Shown: positions 53,315-61,786 of the stretch, one piece after another | Layout: the number at the start of each line of letters is the position of its first letter | Position numbering within the stretch: position 1 is the first letter of the stretch | Origin: UBA817 sp049889215 | Lineage (GTDB): Bacteria; Margulisbacteria; Marinamargulisbacteria; UBA817 | Length of the DNA stretch: 64,000 nt | Assembly: GCA_049889215.1 (NCBI GenBank) | Contig: JBMHDV010000023.1 | Location: forward strand, 62,001-126,000 | Reading direction: 5' to 3' | Made by a program: the position numbers and the translations under genes | The notes under the pieces: model-generated | The model's database searches: none | What the model saw: the letters and a program-made list of their open reading frames with translations, nothing else | What the model was told of the DNA's origin: nothing

Positions 53315-55165
53315 TTACCAATATTGAGAGAAACCCAAACGCAGCTCATTTTTAAAATATTGTGTGTATTTTAACCGAATATCACTATTTTGAGATAAAG
53401 AAAAACGCTGCTCTATAAACGATGCCGCAAATTGATCATTTGATTCAAATAAAGCACCAAGTTCTACATGTATTTTCCATAATGGAGAGAGTTCTGAAAT
53501 TAAACCAACACTTGGAATTAATCCAAGCATGTTTTTTTCCGTTTGTGCTCGCACTGTTAAAAGAGAATAAATGGATGTTGATGGAGACAATAGCTTACTT
53601 CTTCCAAGTCCAAAATCAATAAATAAAGGAACAACAGTTTGGGATCTTTCCTGACGTTCAAGACCAATATATAACTTCCAACTTAAACCACCATCACCAG
53701 GCAAATTGGTTTCAGAGGAATTGAGCACAAATAAATGAATAAATGTTAAATAATCAAAAAGAACCTCGTTGTTCTTGTTTGAAACACGTATGTCAAACAT
53801 CTCAAGTATAGAGTTAGGGTTTCTGCTATTATTTAAAGATAAAACATCATAATTTGCAGCACGAAGTCGAATTGACATCCCAAAGGGGGTTTGTTGAGTA
53901 TTAAATAAAGAATATTGGATTAATGAAGGCTTTTGAGACTTATAAGAAACACCTTCATAATTAGACTTTTCCATATTTTTTTGAACCGGCAACCTTAACC
54001 TTTCCATCAATATGTCATGTTTGAATTGAATATACTTATGATTTTTTTTAAACTTGATTGTTAAAAACGTAACATACTCGGTCAACGCATTAAGTAAAGT
54101 GATTTTTTCAGAATCGCTCAATTTTTGATACGCCTGATTTTTTGTCAAATTAAATGAATTATTTGCAAGTTCATCAAAGATCATTTTGAGATACGGCTGA
54201 AGCTGAAGATAGTATTGTTTAAATCGTTGATATCTGGAAGGCATGTAACGAACACCTTTAACAAATGGGTGGCCCATATTGGTTATTTGATTTGCATTTT
54301 CCACAATACTATATGGAATAGCCCAAGGAATATTGGAATTAACAAATGGCTGTTGCACTATTACCTCTAGTAATTTTGCTATGCGATATGCACAGTTATC
54401 CTTTAAAAAAAAGTACTTGTAGTTTTTACCCATTAATTCCCAAGTATGAGCAGTCAATAAATTAATCTGAGGTTTAGATAGATTCAATTCAAATTCCCAT
54501 AGGTTTCTTAATTGGTCTTCTGTATAGTTATGATTTTTCTTATAAAAGATAATACTTGTATATGTAGCATTATAACCACCAAAAAGACCGTTAATCATAT
54601 ACAAAAGACTATTTTCATTTTCTGGCACTAAAGCTCCATAGTTTATGGTCTGCTTCAATAAATCAGAGGCCGTATTTTTAGGCTTAAAGTTTAATAACAA
54701 ATGACCGTAAAATGACGCAGGGTTGGACATATATCCAGACACATATACAAGACTTACCGAATCGATTTGATTATTATTTGACCATGAATCAAATGAAGGA
54801 CAGGAAATTTTTTCTGTTATGTAAGCATCTATGTTTAAACGTTGGTTTAACCAAATATATCGTGCAGGGAATTGACACTTCGCATGCAAATCATTGTTGT
54901 CTTTTGCTGAAAGAAAAAATGCACGTATCGTGGCCTCAAGCTCATTCTTAGGATTTATATTACCATCATTTGCTAGAAAAAATTCTGGCGAATAAATTTC
55001 ACTTTTTGTCAATAATGCACTTTTTGTATTGTAACCAAGAAGTTGCAACCACTGCTTGTCATCAAAGAGCTTTAAATGATTCGCTCGATTAATCAAAGTA
55101 TCCGATGCAGATAATGGATAATTAAATGAGATTAGATAAATAAAAAAAAGTAGTAAGTGTTTCAA
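53315..55165 (-). CDS. DUF4105/Lnb-type secreted protein with C-terminal barrel-like region
   Basis: 616 aa with a signal peptide (LLLFFIYLISFNYPLSAS). The DUF4105 core is visible: VSGYMSNPASFYGHLLLNFK, NYGALVPENENSLLYMINGLFGGY, LRNLWEFELNL, and the papain-like-fold Cys in FFLKDNCAYRIAKLLE. The C-terminal 200 residues alternate like a barrel and end in LGFSQYW. The family is periplasmic/outer-membrane, possibly a protease or transglutaminase-like. It follows a DUF3015 gene, a recurrent partner, across a terminator. Confidence 0.87.
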   Translation of the reverse strand: MKHLLLFFIYLISFNYPLSASDTLINRANHLKLFDDKQWLQLLGYNTKSALLTKSEIYSPEFFLANDGNINPKNELEATIRAFFLSAKDNNDLHAKCQFPARYIWLNQRLNIDAYITEKISCPSFDSWSNNNQIDSVSLVYVSGYMSNPASFYGHLLLNFKPKNTASDLLKQTINYGALVPENENSLLYMINGLFGGYNATYTSIIFYKKNHNYTEDQLRNLWEFELNLSKPQINLLTAHTWELMGKNYKYFFLKDNCAYRIAKLLEVIVQQPFVNSNIPWAIPYSIVENANQITNMGHPFVKGVRYMPSRYQRFKQYYLQLQPYLKMIFDELANNSFNLTKNQAYQKLSDSEKITLLNALTEYVTFLTIKFKKNHKYIQFKHDILMERLRLPVQKNMEKSNYEGVSYKSQKPSLIQYSLFNTQQTPFGMSIRLRAANYDVLSLNNSRNPNSILEMFDIRVSNKNNEVLFDYLTFIHLFVLNSSETNLPGDGGLSWKLYIGLERQERSQTVVPLFIDFGLGRSKLLSPSTSIYSLLTVRAQTEKNMLGLIPSVGLISELSPLWKIHVELGALFESNDQFAASFIEQRFSLSQNSDIRLKYTQYFKNELRLGFSQYW

Positions 55166-55171
55166 TGGAGT

Positions 55172-55203
55172 AAAAAAAGCCTACAGATAAAATGTAGGCT
55201 TTT
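55172..55203 (-). terminator. Intrinsic terminator between DUF3015 and DUF4105 genes
   Basis: Minus strand: AAAAGCCTACA, a 7-nt loop, TGTAGGCTTTT with a T-run. It follows the DUF3015 stop and lies 6 nt before the DUF4105 start, so it should lower expression of the second gene. Confidence 0.8.
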
Positions 55204-55233
55204 CGTTAAAAGTCAATGAATAGAGATACTAAA

Positions 55234-55692
55234 CTAGATCGAACAAGCTGTATCTACAATGTTGTAGTAAGCTTTTGCCTTATCAAGCTTTGAAGACTCT
55301 AGGTAACCTGGCTGACTCATTTCTGCTGAAAAAGCATCTCTTATTTGAAGCTTAGCTGATGAATCACATTCTAATAATGTTAACATTGCATTAACGTGAC
55401 GACCGTCACCATTTGCTGTTTCCTCTACAATATTTGGGTAAGTATGATAAATCAAAGCTGCAGCTTCGGTTTTCTTACCACCACAAGCATTTGGAGTTAA
55501 TGTCCAAGAAGTAAATGAAGAACCTGGCGATGTTAACAAGTTAACAATCAAAGCCATGAAACGATCTTCTTTATCCGGAAAAAACATTCCACCAACACCA
55601 CAATCAGTGAATGGGTTTAATTTTTTTTCAGCTGCATGTCCACTAACACTCAATATAATACCAATTAAAGCTAATAATCCTAATTTTTTCAT
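55234..55692 (-). CDS. DUF3015 family secreted protein
   Basis: 152 aa with a signal peptide (LGLLALIGIILSVSGHAA). The family motif NPFTDCGVGGMFFPD is followed by a conserved Cys in TPNACGG and a helical end with DTACSI. AGGAGG lies 8 nt before the ATG. DUF3015 and DUF4105 genes recur together in Gram-negative bacteria; the function is unknown. Confidence 0.87.
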   Translation of the reverse strand: MKKLGLLALIGIILSVSGHAAEKKLNPFTDCGVGGMFFPDKEDRFMALIVNLLTSPGSSFTSWTLTPNACGGKKTEAAALIYHTYPNIVEETANGDGRHVNAMLTLLECDSSAKLQIRDAFSAEMSQPGYLESSKLDKAKAYYNIVDTACSI

Positions 55693-56064
55693 AAAAAATC
55701 CTCCTAGTTTTTTACTTATATTAATTGAAAAATCATTACTTTACAACATGCACTAATGATAACAAATTTAAGCACAAACAAAAATTAATCAACTGAACTT
55801 ATGAGTCTCTCTTTATAAAAAGTTAATGAATTTACTAACTTAATTTTCTGATATTTAGACAAGCAGTGACATGAATTGCATGCTGTAAATTCATCGCAAT
55901 AGAAGCCGATTATATTAAATAACCAATCATTCTGGTTAGGTTTTATAAACACATCATTTAAATCACACTATTAGTAAATAAAACGAAAGAATTCTACAAT
56001 ATTTAACAAAAATGAAATTTAATTGAAAAAAATAACGAAATATTAACAAAAGATAAGTAATTAA
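55693..56064. other. 372-bp gap, very AT-rich, divergent promoters
   Basis: No coding frame seen. It must hold the promoters of the DUF3015 gene (minus) and the C58/ankyrin gene (plus). One inverted repeat, ATGAATT (55871-55877) and AATTCAT (55888-55894), brackets a GCATGC core and could be an operator. No RNA gene recognised. Confidence 0.5.
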
Positions 56065-57648
56065 ATGAAGTTAAAAGTCATGCTAAGTCTAAAAAAAATA
56101 ATCGCAATGCAACCACATTTGATAAATTCAAATAAACACTATTTAACATTATTTTTTCTATTCTTTACTCTAATTCATAGCCTTTATCGTATAAATGAAC
56201 AAGAAGCTTCTTATTCTTATCAAAAATGCCCACAACCTAATCTCAAACTTCTCGATATAATAAAATTAAACAAATTAAAGAAAATAACAAAAGAGTATCA
56301 AGCCAGCCCACCGTTATACGAATGGAATAATAAAGGCATTTGTTTTGGGATGTGCATTGCTTTTATGAAAACCCCTTATACCTTCTTAACACAATTTAAA
56401 GCACTGGAAACAGAAAACCCAACAACAACCAATCAATTTAAAGAAAAAATCTTAACTTATCAATCAAATCAAAAGTTAATGCTTGCGAATGACGTATTGC
56501 CATTTAGAAAAATAATCGATCGATTTGCATGTGAGAATGAATTAAATTCTTTAGCTATTGGGCAATCCGTAATGATGATTGTTAGTGGAGATTTAGCCGA
56601 TGACCAAATTAACCCAAACCATGCAATAAGTATCCTAAAGTTCCATGAAAACCTGTTTTTATTTTTTGACCCAGCTCATTTAGAATTAACATCGGTTACA
56701 ACAAAAGAAACCATCAATTTAATCATTAATTACTATTACAAGGATAACCTATTTGGTTTATTTTCTTTTCAGAAACTGAATGATCATACCAGATTACCAA
56801 ATCAGATTGAAACAATAGAGGGCCTTTGGAAAAGCGCAATGTTTCAATTATCAGACGAATTAGATCAGCTATTAAAAAATAAAAACCATACCATAGACAT
56901 AAATAAGTGTGTTTTTAATAACGAAAAAATACAAAAGCGTACTATTTTAGAAGAGCTCATGGCGTACAATTTAAAAAATAATCCATCATTAACACGCTTG
57001 TTAGGCAGCCATAAACTAAATCCAAATACTGCATGTCAAAATTCGAGAAAAGAAACCGCATTGCATATTGCCACTAAAAAACAATATTTAAACTCAATGA
57101 AAGCATTGTTAAAACACCCAGAAATTAATACCAATATGCAAGATAATAGAGGGCGAACACCTGTATTTTCAGCTGCACAAAATAATTGGTTAGAATCATT
57201 ACAAGAACTTTTAAAAGCCCCCAAAACCAATCCAAATATTACACCAAATGACGGTCAAAAAGTATCGCCACTTCATGTCGCCATCTATAATGGTAATACA
57301 GAATGCGCAATCACTTTAATACAAACAAAATCAACCAACATTAATCAACAAATGCATGATGGTTCAACACCACTTCTTCAAGTCTGCCAAAATGGAAATA
57401 TGCCGGTATTAAATGCATTACTATCAAGACATGATCTTAATCCACACATAAAAACAAATCATGGCATTCACCCACTATTCATTGCTGCATTAAAAAACCA
57501 AACCAAAGTCATTTATGCCCTACTAAAAGCTTACAAATTTAATTTAAGCGACACTGAGTATATGGGAGATACTGCACTCATTGTGGCGAGAAAACGCAAC
57601 CAACATGAAGTAGAAAATCTTCTATTGAATTCCGAGAACATTCTTTAA
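56065..57648 (+). CDS. Predicted C58 (YopT-type) cysteine protease fused to ankyrin repeats
   Basis: 527 aa. An N-terminal hydrophobic segment (LTLFFLFFTLIHSLY, about 32-46) could be a signal or membrane anchor. The next ~190 residues fit the C58 protease pattern: GICFGMC with Cys93, NPNHAISI with His186, and FFDPAHLE with Asp202, in the order C-H-D with YopT-like spacing. From about residue 330 run five to six ankyrin repeats (ETALHIATKKQYLNSMKALL, RTPVFSAAQNNWLESLQELL and so on). C58 proteases are mostly effectors of pathogens and symbionts cleaving host proteins; ankyrins select partners. Start uncertain (ATG 56080 or 56107 possible). Confidence 0.78.
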   Translation: MKLKVMLSLKKIIAMQPHLINSNKHYLTLFFLFFTLIHSLYRINEQEASYSYQKCPQPNLKLLDIIKLNKLKKITKEYQASPPLYEWNNKGICFGMCIAFMKTPYTFLTQFKALETENPTTTNQFKEKILTYQSNQKLMLANDVLPFRKIIDRFACENELNSLAIGQSVMMIVSGDLADDQINPNHAISILKFHENLFLFFDPAHLELTSVTTKETINLIINYYYKDNLFGLFSFQKLNDHTRLPNQIETIEGLWKSAMFQLSDELDQLLKNKNHTIDINKCVFNNEKIQKRTILEELMAYNLKNNPSLTRLLGSHKLNPNTACQNSRKETALHIATKKQYLNSMKALLKHPEINTNMQDNRGRTPVFSAAQNNWLESLQELLKAPKTNPNITPNDGQKVSPLHVAIYNGNTECAITLIQTKSTNINQQMHDGSTPLLQVCQNGNMPVLNALLSRHDLNPHIKTNHGIHPLFIAALKNQTKVIYALLKAYKFNLSDTEYMGDTALIVARKRNQHEVENLLLNSENIL

Positions 57649-57757
57649 TTAAAAAAAACATCAAAAAATTTCGATTAATAAATCAAGCCTGTTTTGGGTA
57701 TTATTATCTTGTAGCAAAAATATGCTACATATTGGGAGTAGGAAACGGGAAAAGGCT

Positions 57758-58090
57758 ATGGGGAAACATGAGCCAAAGAAAATCAAAGAAGAAATTTTAA
57801 AATCAGGAAAATTTCATCCAGGGAAAATATCACTGCAATACACGGTTTGCAATAAACCAAACTGTTCCTGTAAAGCGAAAAAGAACCCGAAGAAGCATGG
57901 CCCTTATTATCAACTAAGTTATTCAGTAAAAGGAAAGAGCCGCACACGGTTTATTCAGCCAAAAGACGTCGATAAAGTGACAGAATACGTTAATGAGTAC
58001 AATCGTATCAAAGGTTTATTAAGTGATTTATCTGAAGCTTACGTCACAAATTTTAAAGATCATGGCTGGGATTACGAGCCAGCCAATTGA
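57758..58090 (+). CDS. DUF6788-like protein
   Basis: 110 aa. The family look is clear: GKISLQYTVCNKPNCSCKAKK, HGPYYQLSYSVKGKSRTRFI, then a helical end. The Cys set (CNKPNCSC) probably binds zinc. These proteins are small, of unknown function, and often found near insertion sequences, though none is seen here. ATG 57758 is preferred (AAAGG just upstream) over 57722. It converges with thiH with a 19-nt overlap. Confidence 0.72.
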   Translation: MGKHEPKKIKEEILKSGKFHPGKISLQYTVCNKPNCSCKAKKNPKKHGPYYQLSYSVKGKSRTRFIQPKDVDKVTEYVNEYNRIKGLLSDLSEAYVTNFKDHGWDYEPAN

Positions 58091-59169
58091 GTATACGAGC
58101 GATCCCAGTCTTTAACCACGCCATCAATCCCCTGCTTGGCCAATACCGCTTGGATATCTGCCAATGAGCGATGATCCGTCGTAGAAAATTGAGGCTCAGC
58201 ATCAATACCCGAATATGCACCGGGCGATGTCATCGACTCTGCACTCATGTCTGTTATCCCCAAATGCAAAAGCCCATCACGCAATTTAGCTGACTCACGT
58301 GTGGATAACGTTATTCCTAAGTCAGGAAACATGCACCGAAACGCACATACCAATTGAACCAATTCGCGATCAGATACTGGCTGTAGCTGCCTTGTGCCAT
58401 CAAAAATGGAAGTAATCCTTGGAAACGAAATCGAAAATTGGGTCTGCCAATAGGTTTTATACAAATACCGCAAATGATCAACCAACGCAATTGCTTCAAA
58501 TCGCCAGTCACTCAACCCCAATAAGGCACCAATATTGATGCGATACACCCCTGCCCTTGCCGCACGATCTGCTGTATCCAGACGATACTCAAAGCGTCGT
58601 TTTTTACCACTTAAGTGGTGCATTAAATAATGATCTTTATGATAGGTTTCTTGGTACACGGTGACCGCGTCCAAACCAAGCTCAATTAAGCGTTCATAGT
58701 CGGGCTGATCCAATGGCTGAACCTCCATCCCCAGCTGAGCCACATGGGGTCGAATAAGCGGTAATACCCGCTCAAAGTAGGTCATTTCAACGGTTTTTGC
58801 GGCTTCACCAGTCAATAACAAAATGTGCTGAAATCCTTTATTTACAAGAATTTGTACATTTTCAATAATTTCAGCATCACTTAATGTATAACGATCAATG
58901 TCACGATCATAACTAAAGCCACAATACGTGCAATTGTTGTAACATTCATTGGATAGGTATAATGGCACAAAAAAACGCATCACATGGCCAAATCGCTGCT
59001 GCGTAATAAAGGCAGCACGCTGTGCCAATGCTTCTAATTGGGTATCTGATAGTGATCCAAATATCGCATCAGGTGTTGCCAATAATTGATCAATTGATAG
59101 ACCCGTTCCAGCTGGAATAACTTCTGCCCGATTTAAAATGGATTTAAAGTCAAACTGATTGGAGTACAT
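58072..59169 (-). CDS. thiH: 2-iminoacetate synthase
   Basis: 365 aa. Radical SAM motif CYNNCTYC (CxxxCxxC) near residue 81, followed by GFSYDRDIDRYTL. It makes 2-iminoacetate from tyrosine for the thiazole of thiamine. It overlaps thiG by one nucleotide. No thiS, thiF or thiC is seen in the window. Confidence 0.94.
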   Translation of the reverse strand: MYSNQFDFKSILNRAEVIPAGTGLSIDQLLATPDAIFGSLSDTQLEALAQRAAFITQQRFGHVMRFFVPLYLSNECYNNCTYCGFSYDRDIDRYTLSDAEIIENVQILVNKGFQHILLLTGEAAKTVEMTYFERVLPLIRPHVAQLGMEVQPLDQPDYERLIELGLDAVTVYQETYHKDHYLMHHLSGKKRRFEYRLDTADRAARAGVYRINIGALLGLSDWRFEAIALVDHLRYLYKTYWQTQFSISFPRITSIFDGTRQLQPVSDRELVQLVCAFRCMFPDLGITLSTRESAKLRDGLLHLGITDMSAESMTSPGAYSGIDAEPQFSTTDHRSLADIQAVLAKQGIDGVVKDWDRSYTQLAGS

Positions 59170-59930
59170 TAATTTAAAAAGCCAGTTAAGGGCGATGATG
59201 CAACGGCAACCGCTTGCTGTTGGGGCAACCCAGACTCAAATGCCAGTCGACCAGACTCAACCGCCATTTTAAATGCCGTTGCCATCGCGATGGGATCCGT
59301 CGCTGTTGCAATGGCCGTATTCACCAATACAGCGTCCGCACCCAGCTCCATGGCTTCACTCGCATGAGATGGGGCTCCTAAGCCAGCATCAATAATCACC
59401 GGAACATTCGAATTCTCGATAATAATTTGCAATTGATCGCGTGTGGTTAACCCCTTATTGGTACCAATTGGTGCGCCCAAGGGCATCACCGCGTGCACAC
59501 CAACATCTTCCAATCGTTTGCATAAAATGGGGTCAGCATTGATGTAAGGCAATACAATCATCCCTTCTTTTACCAGTACCTCCGTTGCCTTTAAGGTATC
59601 GATCGGATCTGGCAGTAAATGGTTGGGTTCTGGGGTTAATTCCAACTTAACCCAATTGGATTGTGTTTTGCCCAAACGCGCTAAACGAATGGCTTCATCG
59701 GCCGTTCGTGCACCGGATGTATTGGTTAAGAAAATATAGTCGTTTGGATGAATTACATTCACAAAAACATCATCTGGATTATTTAAATCAACACGACGCA
59801 ACGCTGCCGTGATAATCTCAGCACCACTGGCCTGAATTGCACTGGCCATGATGGTATCAGAGGAAAACTTTCCCGTACCAAGTAATAATCGTGATGTAAG
59901 CTGCTTACCAGCAATCTCAAATGGTGCCAT
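59169..59930 (-). CDS. thiG: Thiazole synthase
   Basis: 253 aa. LLLGTGKFSS, NWVKLELTPEPNHLLPD (with the Schiff-base Lys in VKLEL), MPLGAPIGTNKGL, and VIIDAGLGAPSHASEAMELG. It forms the thiazole ring with ThiS-thiocarboxylate, DXP and iminoacetate. TACACT ends 6 nt before the ATG (leaderless type). Confidence 0.94.
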   Translation of the reverse strand: MAPFEIAGKQLTSRLLLGTGKFSSDTIMASAIQASGAEIITAALRRVDLNNPDDVFVNVIHPNDYIFLTNTSGARTADEAIRLARLGKTQSNWVKLELTPEPNHLLPDPIDTLKATEVLVKEGMIVLPYINADPILCKRLEDVGVHAVMPLGAPIGTNKGLTTRDQLQIIIENSNVPVIIDAGLGAPSHASEAMELGADAVLVNTAIATATDPIAMATAFKMAVESGRLAFESGLPQQQAVAVASSPLTGFLN

Positions 59931-60031
59931 ACGACTAGTGTATCAAACATTTTAAAATTTAAGTATAGGCTCACGCACAATGGCCGAAACAAATAATGGA
60001 TGATAAAATTAACGTAAATTAATAAATAATC

Positions 60032-60745
60032 ATGCCAATTTCACAAAAAAAAGTATCAACTTACTCATTTTTTACCGGCCTTGCCCAATCGGCCTGCTTG
60101 TACCCATTGGATGTGGCCAACGCAAGACAGTTTTTAAATGGATCACATTTAAAAAAACTTCCACGACCATTGGCAGGGTTTAGCGTTGCCGCAAGTCAAC
60201 GCGGATTAAAAACATTCGTTACACTAAGTTCATTTAATCAATTTCAACAACTATCTGTTGAGCAAGCACCAGAATGGGTCAATCGAGCATTGGCCGGCAC
60301 CTTAACAGGCATGGTTGAAGGGGTTCTATTTACACCATTTTCAGTATTAAAAAATCACCTTCAAGCGCACCCAACGCAAGGCTTTCAAGCAACACTTAAA
60401 CAACTTAAACCCTCAGATTACACTCGTGGTTGGTGGCCCACTGTCAAACGGAATATGGTATTTTCAAGCATCTCGATGGGAGTATTTGGAAAATGGGCAC
60501 AACAAAATGATCAATTTACAGATAACATAACCAAATGCAGCATCAGTTTTTTATGTGGTGGATTAGCAACACTTCCGTTTGAATGGGACCGGTTAAGCCA
60601 AGTATTTAATCAACAACGACAGGCATCATTATTTCAAAAAACAAAATTACTTGCACCAGGGTTACTCAAAGTATCATTGATGGGTGGCCTGTTTGGACCA
60701 TCCATTCACAACATTATTTACCCAACCAACGACTCAAACCATTAG
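60032..60745 (+). CDS. Mitochondrial carrier family (SLC25-like) protein, compact
   Basis: 237 aa, three tandem two-helix repeats. Each repeat has a membrane segment ending in the carrier Pro motif: FFTGLAQSACLYPLDVANAR (P25), GTLTGMVEGVLFTPFSVLKNHL (P102), FLCGGLATLPFEWDRLSQ (P182). Repeats 1-3 then show GFSVAASQRGLKTFVTLSSF, GWWPTVKRNMVFSSISMGVF (the classical PTxxR signature) and LLAPGLLKVSLMGGLFGP. The spacing of ~77-80 residues is shorter than the usual ~100. The signature salt-bridge residues are only partly kept (Asn/Ser replace some). In bacteria such proteins are very rare; Legionella LncP is an effector. Host mitochondrial targeting is inferred. Confidence 0.78.
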   Translation: MPISQKKVSTYSFFTGLAQSACLYPLDVANARQFLNGSHLKKLPRPLAGFSVAASQRGLKTFVTLSSFNQFQQLSVEQAPEWVNRALAGTLTGMVEGVLFTPFSVLKNHLQAHPTQGFQATLKQLKPSDYTRGWWPTVKRNMVFSSISMGVFGKWAQQNDQFTDNITKCSISFLCGGLATLPFEWDRLSQVFNQQRQASLFQKTKLLAPGLLKVSLMGGLFGPSIHNIIYPTNDSNH

Positions 60746-61506
60746 ATTAATGGATCAGGTTCAACCGCAGATTGTGATGCTAAATAGGCTTCAACTTCTT
60801 CTTGAACCTCGCCCTGCAACTGTTTCGAAATTCTCATCAGAAAGACCCCTTCCCAAATGCTCCAAATCGGTGCCGCACAAAGAGCGCCAAAAGCCACCAA
60901 ATAAATAAGCCAGATAATAATCGCCACATGGGCAAAGACAGTCACGATATTTCCAACTCCCCACATGAATCCAAGAAACACCAATAGTTTAGGAATATTT
61001 GGATTATTAAATGCCATCGCACTCACAAAGATAAACCACATGCCCGGTAAGCCTAATGAGGCAATATAAATCGCAGGATTGGCAACACCGATTGCAATAA
61101 TCACTTCCTTTACAACCTCAGAACCTGCCGCATACTGATCCGCTAAATAGGGTACCATGGTCATATCCAAGACCGACTGGAATACCCCTACCCCCAACCC
61201 GATAATTGCTAAAATTGAAAAAACGGTCATCTTGCCATAGTTTTTTGCACGCACCAACGAATGAAACGCAACAACCACGCCCACAAATGCAGAATTTGCA
61301 ATGATCATCAAACATTTTAAAAAGATAAAAATTGGCCGATACGACTTAAAATCTTCAAAATACTGTGCAGAAGTGACATACGATGCAATCGTGGACGGCG
61401 ATAAAAAGGCACAACACACAATAAGCGAATAACATAGCCCAGCAATGAAGGCGCAGTACGCACCAATGCGACAAATGGATGCTTTTCGTTGTTTTTCTAA
61501 TATCAT
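60742..61506 (-). CDS. Hypothetical multi-pass membrane protein (DUF4386-like)
   Basis: 254 aa with about seven predicted membrane segments (for example FIAGLCYSLIVCCAFL, VFSILAIIGLGVGVF). The layout is reminiscent of DUF4386 proteins, but I do not claim the family. A charged C-terminal tail (LQGEVQEEVEAYLAS). GATAAT ends 6 nt before the ATG at 61506, on a promoter region shared with the divergent CDGSH gene. Confidence 0.7.
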   Translation of the reverse strand: MILEKQRKASICRIGAYCAFIAGLCYSLIVCCAFLSPSTIASYVTSAQYFEDFKSYRPIFIFLKCLMIIANSAFVGVVVAFHSLVRAKNYGKMTVFSILAIIGLGVGVFQSVLDMTMVPYLADQYAAGSEVVKEVIIAIGVANPAIYIASLGLPGMWFIFVSAMAFNNPNIPKLLVFLGFMWGVGNIVTVFAHVAIIIWLIYLVAFGALCAAPIWSIWEGVFLMRISKQLQGEVQEEVEAYLASQSAVEPDPLI

Positions 61507-61525
61507 ATTGGTATTATCGGTAGAA

Positions 61526-61786
61526 ATGAGCGACAAATTAACAGAACCACACATTTACAAAAAAAAAGGGATTACCAAAAACCTGGATCCTGGCCATTAT
61601 GCCATTTGCGCCTGTGGCTTATCCAACGACCAACCCTTTTGTGATGGCAGCCACGAAGGAACACCATTTAAACCCAAAGACCTTTTATTAAAGGCACCAA
61701 AATCAGTGAACTTATGCTTATGCAAACACTCTAAATCATTTCCATACTGCGATGGGTATCATCGACAACTTAGAAACTCCGGTTAA
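61526..61786 (+). CDS. Double CDGSH iron-sulfur protein
   Basis: 86 aa with two CDGSH-type clusters: CACGLSNDQPFCDGSH and CLCKHSKSFPYCDGYH, each giving Cys3-His ligands for a 2Fe-2S. Domain order and size are like the mitochondrial CISD3/Miner2 and its bacterial relatives. It probably works in electron transfer or Fe-S/iron handling. ATG 61526 starts the conserved part; the divergent membrane-protein gene begins 20 nt away. It converges with comEC with a 4-nt overlap. Confidence 0.9.
   Translation: MSDKLTEPHIYKKKGITKNLDPGHYAICACGLSNDQPFCDGSHEGTPFKPKDLLLKAPKSVNLCLCKHSKSFPYCDGYHRQLRNSG

Noticed and set aside
57758..58090. Transposase or insertion-sequence gene
   Set aside because: The protein lacks a DDE catalytic triad, and no terminal inverted repeats or target duplications are visible.
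59169..59990. A thiS gene overlapping or upstream of thiG
   Set aside because: No frame ending in Gly-Gly of about 66 residues is found in the 100-nt gap or nearby; it must lie elsewhere.
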